From NCBI GenBank assembly GCA_049724395.1, contig JAUGWO010000227.1, forward strand, positions 48,078 through 112,077: 64,000 nucleotides of DNA. Direction: 5' to 3'. Position numbers and translations under genes: made by a program. Of this stretch, positions 56,703 through 64,000 are shown piece after piece; within the stretch, counting starts at the first letter, position 1, and each line of letters starts with the position of its first letter. Below the pieces are notes generated by a model, which saw only the letters and a program-made list of their open reading frames with translations, was not told the DNA's origin and did no database searches. Origin of the DNA: Spongospora subterranea f. sp. subterranea. Lineage: Eukaryota; Endomyxa: Phytomyxea; Phytomyxea; Plasmodiophorida.

Positions 56703-59347
56703 AGACGAAATCATTCTCTCATGCATACAACATATGAATGTCAACCACCGGAACAACAAAGGGTCCACACTGCTCCATACGGCTATAGAGTATGAACGGT
56801 TGGTCGTAATTTTGTTCTTTGACACAGTTCAGCGCCTCAGAAAACTGGTTATTTAGAGGAGTTGTGGTCAAGGAGCTGGTGGACAGAGGGGCCGATCCCT
56901 CTATAAAGGATAATGATGGCAACACTCCATTTCATATCAAAATGCCATCTGCATTGTAAATGCACCAAATTTTATCAACAAAGGTTTTACTGTTGTACTC
57001 ACAGGACAAACGAAATCATTCTCTCATGCGTTCAACGTATGAATCTTAACGACCGGAATCACGAAGGGGCAACACTCCTTCGCACTGCTATAAAATGTAA
57101 ACGGTTGGTCATAATTTTGTTCTTTAACATAGATGAGAGCCACAAGAAAACTGGTAATTTAGGGAGGTTTTGGTCAAGGATCTCTTGGATAGAGGGGCCA
57201 ATCCCATCATTGCTGATCATCAAGGCCTTACAGCACTGCACCTCGCAATGTACTATGGCCTGTATAATGCACTGATTTTTCAACATACCATGAATTCTGA
57301 TTGAAGTTTCACAGAAGTCAGCAGATCATCATTTGTATCATTCATGCGGGGAGGCCAAAACCATCTCACCTTCTGCTCCAAAGTGGCATGACGCAACGCT
57401 TCTATGCCAGTATAATTCACAGATTGATTGATCGTGGCCTGTATTTATCTTCAATGTTAATCCAGCACATTTAATTTGCTGATTTGATCTCACAGACACG
57501 AAGACCTCGCTATTGAAGTACTTAAACTGTCATGCGATGGAATAATGAATCTGCGGGATGAGGACGGGCGAACTGCTCTTTTTGTTGCAGCTCATGCGGC
57601 GCATAGGTTGGTCAAATTTACTGTCTATGACTCATCAACTCTTTCACCTTTTTCACGTCTGGACGTTCCTCTCTATAGATTCGACAGTGTTGGTACCTCC
57701 CAAATTTTGTTGGAGAATGGAGCGGATCCCACCATAGCGTGTATATGTCCATTTCAGAACAAATTCATGTAAATTGTTGAAATCTCGCAAAATATTCAAA
57801 TATTCCCTGAAGTGATGACAGGACCGACGAAGTCTTCATCTCAATGATACAGAACGTTGATGTCAACCACCGATACATTGATGGGTCCACAATTCTCCAT
57901 CTTGCTATTAGGCTTCATCGGTTGGACTTAATTTGTGTTGGACACTGACCAGATTTTCAATACAACTGAGTTGTTAGGGAAGTGGTGGTCAAGTATCTGT
58001 TGGATAAAGGCGCCAATCCTGCTATTGCTAATAATTCTGGAAATACAGCACTGCATTGGGCTGTACAGCGTAACGCGTATGCTGTTCAATTGCTAATAGT
58101 ATGGTATCTGATTGAAATCTCACAGGAATAAGCAGATGATCATTTATATACTTGATGCGGCGCGGCCCAAAGCGACCGATAATCTGGGCCAGAATGAAAT
58201 CACCCAAATTTCTGGGTTTTTGGATGGAGAAGTGAATCATGATGATCGGTATCTGCTTAAATGTGGATCTAGCACATTCAAGTCACTGAATTCATCTCAC
58301 AGACAGATTGGCGCCTGCGAAATAATCAATCTGAGGAACCATATGGGCCAAACTGCTCTCTTATTAGCGTTTCGTCTGTCAAGGTTGGCAAAGTTTACTG
58401 TCTGGATGTAAACCGTCAATAATGGGGTTTTGTCGCAGTCACCAAATCGGCCAACTGCTGTTTAAAAGAGGTGCTGACCCGAACTTAGCGGATAATGATG
58501 GGAACACACCCTTGCATCTCGATATGCCTGGGTTCCTGTAAATTGCTCAATTTTCATCAAATATTCAAACATGATTTACAGTGCCCACAGGACAGACGAA
58601 TTTATTATTTCGACCATTAAAAACATGGACATCAACAACCACAACAGTAATGGAGACACTTTTCTCCATAAAGCTGTTATATGTAATCGGTTGGTCGAAA
58701 TTCGTATTTGACTCATCGTAATCTTAATCAAAATGGGTTTTAGAAAAAACGTTATCAAGGATCTATTGGATAGAGGCGCCAATCCCATGGCTCGTAACTT
58801 TGACAAGAATACAGTTCTGCACCTTGCAGTAGAGCATAACCTGTATACTGATCGAGTTTCGATATACTGTCAAATAATCTGAGTTAAATCTCACAGAAGT
58901 GAGCAGATCGTAATCGATATTATTGAAGCAAAGGCTCTTCGTCAAGTGTGGCAGGATAACATGACGGGACTGTTTGGGTCAATGTTCACACATATGTCTA
59001 AAACATCGAAATCGCTGAATTGATCTCACAGGAAACTGCATGACATTTTCTGTGGAACGTGGAGCCAACAACTACTAAAAAGCAAAAACCGGCGTGGCAA
59101 AACTGCTCTAGATTTGGCAGTTTCGCGACAGCGGTTGGGCAAATTACGCCTGATCAACCACCTTTGATTGTTTGAAATCTGACTAAATTGCAGGGTCGAT
59201 CTGGTTCGGGTTCTTTCGAAACAAGGCGTCTGCCGCACCATCAAAGCTGATGGTGAGACAGCGCTGGAGTCGGTTATTGCGACGAAGAAGGGCAAAAAGT
59301 ACACCAATTGCTGCCACAATTGTTGGCCTTTTTCAAAACTAATCTGA
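56703..59347 (+). CDS. expanded ankyrin-repeat gene built from duplicated exon pairs
   Basis: At least six units, each made of two short exons. The first exon gives TDEIILSCIQHMNVNHRN-like sequence and ends at AxxxxR; the second gives VVVKELVDRGADP-like sequence. Between them lies an intron of about 50 bases that always starts GTTGG; units are parted by introns ending in CACAG or similar. Joining exons across GTTGG gives textbook 33-residue ankyrin repeats. The last unit reads RGKTALDLAVSRQR and VDLVRVLSKQG and stops at 59347. Some units are decayed. The true start is unknown because the 5' side abuts the hydrolase remnant. Confidence 0.7.
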
Positions 59348-59390
59348 TAAACCAGTGGCCTTGAACTGCATTGTATAAAACTGCTGCTCT

Positions 59391-59835
59391 TTAGGCAGAT
59401 TTTATTCGGTCCACGTTGATACAAAGTGGATTTCGGTTTGTCGTCAAATACATATTGCTAGATGCGAAAGGGGAAATACTGCAATTGTGAATGATGAGCA
59501 AAATGACCATTCCTTGAATGAACGGGATCACTTTGGAGATCAGGGACCATTCATTATCTCGCCGCCATTGCTCGTTAAACATGTCGCCAGGGACCAAACA
59601 CTGATCATAACCCAACCGAATTGACTTCCAAGTTGTGTAAATAGATCGCCAGCGGCTTCGATCTGTCCTGATACGGTGAAGATGTAATCGCCCAATATTG
59701 CCCAATTCGGATCACGTTGATCATCAGTATCGCACATAACACCACAAGTCTAAAACATGAGCAGTTCGGCCATTTTCTGGAACCAGGCACCTCACTCAAA
59801 TCATCGCGATCATCTTTAGGTGGAGCGCAAACCAT
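59391..59835 (-). CDS. uncharacterised small protein, multi-exon
   Basis: ATG 59835 gives MVCAPPKDDRDDLSEV; an intron follows, then an exon with PNWAILGDYIFTVSG and EAAGDLFTQLGSQFG, then a donor reading GTTGGGTT. A last exon ends near 59400. Hydrophobic and Gly-rich, perhaps a small membrane or vesicle protein. No family recognised. Confidence 0.35.
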
Positions 59836-62164
59836 TCTCTTGATTGACTCAACACGATGCGCTCGGAAAATTGGCCTGTTCTTCCATGTGCACGATGAGC
59901 AATCCTTGGTGAGTTTGGTGGGAATATCATCTCACATTGGATACGGTGCACAGTTTCACTGTTTCAAAAGGCGCATCCAACTTGACCAACCATCATCATT
60001 ACTGTGTTATAACTCGTTCACAATTATGATCCCATTTGAGGAGAACAAACACTTTTCCCTATCAACTCTATTCTTCAGTGTACTAGTTTTCTCTGGTGCC
60101 GCTGAATCTCGCTCAATTTGAAGTGGAGGTTCATTGGTGCTGGTATGAGTATCAGATTAATTACTTGTTCCAGCGAAATTCTTCTAATCTACCAGTTTTC
60201 GAGTTGAATAAGCTTTGTCAGAATCCTTCATCAAGTTCCACCAACGCATTTCATTGGCCATTGCGTTTGTGGCGCCAAAATATCCAATTTTGTTCGAGCA
60301 CGCGGAGCCGGCTGTGTGATCTGATTACCGGTACTAGGATTGACCAGAATTTGGGAAGAAATCCCATTCAAAACAGGCAAATTACCTGTTCAAAATGGGA
60401 TTTCTTCCAACAAGAATTGTTTCTAACGCTAATTCTGTTCTGCAGTGTTTGACCTTCACTACTAACATTCTTAACGTCTTCAAGCAACTTTCAGAAATGT
60501 CTTTTTGAATTATTGACTTCGAATGTGATGTAAACTCGTCTAACAATGCTGTGGCTTCGAGTGTAGTCGTTCTGGGAGTGTAATTGCGTGTTCATATTGG
60601 TGAGGGGTCGGGTTGTTGATCGAGGTAATTGCCACTAGAAGAAGTGTAATCAATGACAGACAGGTTCCTGATTGACCATTTCGGCAGTATAATATTGGCC
60701 CAATCCCTGATAAAAAGAAAGCGGTTCTGACGAGTCAAGGGCAACATTTGCGAACCTTTATCGTAAATGGGCATCATCAGGTGGAAGAGAGAACAAAAAA
60801 ATTCCGAAATGTCTAGAACAAGCGATCAAGTGTTTACACACTTTCCTCCAATACCTTGATCACAAGAACAGACCTGCGCTTCCATATCTACCATTGCTCA
60901 TAGATTATGATTGACTCTGATTCGGAAACGCGATGACATTGATGATGGTCGACCTTCGTCAACGAATCTTGTGGAATATCCTCTGGATTTTCGATATGCA
61001 GAGAATGATTTGAAAAAGATAGGAAACATTCTTCCGTGAAGCAGAAAAGTCCAGTAGTCGTCGTGATGAATAGTTAGGAGTCGATATCATCAGATATCAC
61101 CCACCCAATGACCGCGCTCTCGTTCGATTCAAAAACAGATTTTTGAAAAGCCGAGCAGATATCTGGCAGTAGTTATTTGTGTCGTGACCTCTAGTAATAA
61201 GCAATGATAATCTCTGGAGCATTTCCAGAAATCAGAGAAATACTTCTCAGATTGGCTTGTCATCGCGAGCCAAAAAATTCCTGCCTTCGCCAGGCATTTG
61301 TTGCGAATTCTTCGCATGAACACAAGTCTCAAACTTCGCAAATAATTGTGGACGAATATGTTTTTTTATACCACTTGTAAAACATGAAACAGGCACAGCA
61401 GCAAGGTTATGTGAGGCCAGACATTTCTTAGAGAATTTCGAATTCCTACGTCGTGGTCTGTCATGGCCATATTGGATTAAACGCAGACGTAATATCCACC
61501 TCTCCAGTAAGTTGTTTCAGAATCCTGAAAACCCATGTGAATGTGGATTCAAATATGGAACCAGCGATAGTTATTTACACCAATCGGTAAAGCACCAATA
61601 CAAGTAGCGGCCACCAAGATGAAAATCACCAAATCGTGACCATCAACACTGCCAGTCGGATCAACGAAGGCATTCTCAGACTCTTTGGGAAAACCTTGAC
61701 CCGTTCGGGTCATGACTGGTGTTGATATTGCAATTTCGAAATCTGCCCATTATTTAATCGGTTTCTTGAAATCAATTCGGCCGCCTCGATCTAGGTATTT
61801 AGTGTTATAGTTCGTGGTGAATAGTTCAACGAAATCCCACATGGAATCGCCATTTCGCGCTCCGAATTCCTGCTCGGTGAATTTGGCGAATAAGTATTTG
61901 ATGTCTTTTCCATAAGACAAATCGAAGATCAGCTAATATTGATTCAATACCGCGGTCGCCGAAGTTCAGAAACCCTCAATGAAATTGATTAGGAATTCCT
62001 CGACGATAAGATTTATTCGCTTCACCGCACCTGATCCATGTTTGAATATCTGATGGAACTCTGTCTCAACGGTCTCAAATACATTGTTATGTGATGAAGA
62101 TCGTGCAGAAAATGAATATTGTTAATGGTTGTGATACAATCGCACGAATAATGACCAGGGCATC
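59836..62164. other. 2.3 kb without a recognised gene
   Basis: A minus-strand tract at about 62090-61560 is almost open and protein-like (KYLFAKFTEQEFGARNGDSM) but interrupted; it may be exons of an unknown gene or a decayed one. The foldback at 60354-60408 is the other feature. No RNA gene was recognised. Confidence 0.3.
60354..60408. repeat. short foldback
   Basis: GGAAGAAATCCCATT is mirrored exactly by AATGGGATTTCTTCC; an inner CAGG/CCTG pair leaves a short loop. Confidence 0.7.
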
Positions 62165-62470
62165 CGAAATGATATCCGAGCTGTTTCAACAAGACTCGGC
62201 CACGAATCGGTCATTGACAGGAAAAGGAGCTGTATCTAAACTTAAAAGGCAGCGAGCTCGTTGATTTGCAGTAGGAGTTGCGGCTGCAAGCCTCAACAAC
62301 TTTCAGATTTGTGTCTTGTGCAGACCAGAATCGCATTAACCAGTGCCGATGACTGCAAATCCACGAGCTTGCTGTCTTTTAGATACAGCTCATTTTTCCT
62401 GTCAATAACAATCAATGACCAATTCGTTGCCGAGTCTTTTTCCAAAAAGCTCGGATATCATTTGGGACGC
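62165..62470. repeat. inverted duplication with short spacer
   Basis: 62165-62275 and 62352-62470 are inverted copies at roughly 80-85 percent identity by eye (shared ATGATATCCGAGCT, GACTCGG and AGCTGTATCTAAA blocks) with a 76-base spacer. One arm is longer by small insertions. No terminal motif or target duplication was found. Confidence 0.65.
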
Positions 62471-63192
62471 CTTGTAATCGGATAAATTGCCGGCGACGGG
62501 AAAGTCAATAATTCCAAGCCGTGCTTGTCTCTTTTTCAAGTGCCCCATCTATGTAGACGGATTCAACACTGGCGATCACGTATCCTCTTGTCATCTTGTC
62601 GATGTTGGCATCTTCGCTTATACTATGGATCTAGCTTCTTGTCCAGAAGCTTCTAGACCGTTGCCCTCGAAGGCCAACGTCACCCGTCGATTTCAGTGGA
62701 TAAAGTCATTGATCCCGTTCAGGGGCGGGATCTTCGGAGCAGTTTCTCAGCACACACCATGTTGGTGGCGTGCTGGGCCCTTAACCAATTGAAGATGGAA
62801 TATAAGAGTTGGCGGAGTACTAGCGTAGGCGGAGTAGAGTACGCTTGTCGAAATATCAACAATTCAACACTTTGTTCCGACACAATCCCCAAACACGTTT
62901 TGATTGTTGATCGTCTGGAAAGCATTTTAGAAACAAACGCCAATCGCCCATACCCTGTCTAATTGCAGTCTTGTTCCCCAAGCAAACCAAGTTTTCGATT
63001 CAATCTTCAACGAAATCGTCTCTACCGGTAGGAAGTAATAGAAATATATACTCAGTTAGATGGGTTTCAACAAGGTCCAAATTAATGTGGCTCGAGACAG
63101 TTTCCGATACCGGTTAAAGCGCACTCATCATAGCGCCGCGCTCGCTTATGCGGATTCGCATTCTTTGTGGCGTTAAGCGTATTGAAATTGAT
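62471..63192. other. no supported gene
   Basis: Short open frames on both strands only (for example minus 62943-62719). Nothing recognised. Confidence 0.3.
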
Positions 63193-63595
63193 TTACTTAT
63201 CGGTAGAATGGCCTTCGAATTTGTCGGCAAAGGAATTCTCTTTGCCCACGATCAACTTGAGCAGCTTGATGCGTTCATTCCTGAGGCGATTGGGCGGCAG
63301 ACATCCCCAAACCGCCTTCTTCAGGATTCTCTCTGGTCGGTTTTCGAGCATTCTCTTGGCAGGAATCTCCCGTAATCCTCCAGGATACCCAGTATGATGG
63401 CGATACAGTTTCTGATTCCATTTATCTCCAGAAAACACGACTTTCTCTGCGTTGATCACGACGACTTGGTCACCACAATTCTATGTGAATACGATTTCAC
63501 TCCAGGACCGGCTACATGTATGTGCCACTTACCGATCGTGGGTCCCAACTCGGCTTATGCTTGCCGATTAACAATCGAGCAAGCCGACTTGCCAT
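63193..63595 (-). CDS. MRPL13: mitochondrial ribosomal protein uL13m
   Basis: Large-subunit ribosomal protein. ATG 63595 gives ASRLARLLIGKHKPSWDPR in exon 63595-63533; a 52-base intron (63532-63481, GTAAGT) joins exon 63480-63193 in phase: GDQVVVINAEKVVFSGDKW, then KLYRHHTGYPGGLREI and the hallmark AVWGCLPPNRL. 116 residues, slightly short for the mitochondrial/bacterial family (about 140), with the last helix replaced by an acidic tail. GKHKP and HTGYPGGL are typical of mitochondrial uL13. Confidence 0.9.
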
Positions 63596-64000
63596 CCGAC
63601 CAACGACCTAACATTCGGGTGTGAAAGAAAAGGGCGCTTAAGTGCCAACAACCGTCTCTACCTGGCCTGAAGCGTCGAATAAATGCCACGCCCGAGGGAC
63701 CGTGTCGTTGACGACCCGTCGAGCCCGCCGCGCTCCAAACGGGATCAGCATGATGACTGTGAAATGCCCTCCGCGCACCCTGTGAGACCCCCTACGGATG
63801 GCGCTACAGGCCTCAACCACCGCCCCTGAGGCACCGATGGTTTTTTGCTGGTTTTGAGGGGGGCGTGTTCCTTGTTAACAGGACGTCGGTGGTGAGGTCC
63901 TTTCTACACAATACTGATGTTGCTCAATTATTGTTTATTTTAACTCGCGTTTGACCATGACCGGCTGTGTCTCCAATAATGATTGTCAGTATAGCAAAGT
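63596..64000. other. no supported gene
   Basis: GC-rich stretch at 63640-63850 with no motif-bearing frame. Ends at the window edge. Confidence 0.3.

Noticed and set aside
1-64000. CRISPR arrays, bacterial operons, Shine-Dalgarno sites
   Set aside because: Spliceosomal introns, mitochondrial and nuclear proteins show this is eukaryotic nuclear DNA; no regularly spaced repeat array was seen.
1-64000. tRNA and rRNA genes
   Set aside because: No segment with a convincing A-box/B-box pair and cloverleaf, and no rRNA-like conserved stretch, was recognised by eye; a tRNA search program would be decisive.

Overview
This window reads as nuclear DNA from a compact, intron-rich eukaryote. Genes sit 30 to 700 bases apart on both strands. 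Introns are mostly 37 to 90 bases, so conserved proteins appear as chains of short exon pieces. The content fits an opisthokont on the fungal side: a fungal AIM18-type chalcone-isomerase-fold protein, an FSH1/OVCA2-type hydrolase, a secreted double-psi beta-barrel (expansin-like) protein, and a ROG1/DUF676 lipase. A TSNAXIP1-like protein known from ciliated organisms points to a zoosporic (flagellated) lineage such as a chytrid, rozellid or aphelid. That placement is inference, not proof.

Layout. 0-6 kb: an LTR-retroelement fossil at the left edge, a small membrane protein, a lipase, and a foldback element with a helix-turn-helix ORF. 5.9-13.2 kb: ASCC1-like 2H phosphoesterase, a coiled-coil protein, a GGA-like trafficking adaptor, 6-phosphogluconolactonase, an uncharacterised protein and tubulin cofactor A. 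13.2-15.6 kb: retroelement debris. 15.6-23.4 kb: a putative secreted protein, AIM18-like, peptide deformylase, expansin-like secreted protein, a two-RRM protein and a PDE9-like phosphodiesterase. 23.5-28.6 kb: a second retroelement fossil, pieces of membrane or secreted proteins, the ATP-synthase inhibitor IF1 and an inverted duplication. 28.6-43.2 kb: TSNAXIP1-like, TFB4/GTF2H3, GDP-fucose transporter, NSA2, DCN1, a cytochrome-b5-like MAPR protein, IMP1 protease, GPALPP1/DUF3752 and CDC7 kinase. 43.2-52.3 kb: mostly unassigned, then PPP1R11/YPI1, TIPIN/Csm3, CTNNBL1 and PCYT2. 52.3-64 kb: a probable Myb-like protein, a hydrolase remnant joined to an expanded ankyrin array, a long unassigned stretch with foldbacks, and mitochondrial uL13.

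The recognised genes are housekeeping: replication control (CDC7, TIPIN), TFIIH and splicing (TFB4, CTNNBL1, possibly GPALPP1), ribosome assembly and mitochondrial translation (NSA2, uL13m, peptide deformylase), mitochondrial import and ATP synthase control (IMP1, IF1), neddylation (DCN1), lipid head-group synthesis (PCYT2) and nucleotide-sugar transport. No operon logic is evident.

Three window-wide patterns stand out. First, inverted duplications (foldbacks) with very short spacers recur at eight or more places, and two of them carry short coding segments. Second, 5' splice sites very often read GTTGG or GTC rather than GTA or GTG. Third, five conserved genes carry single-base frame breaks, mostly beside short base runs, which suggests consensus errors in the assembly rather than dead genes.
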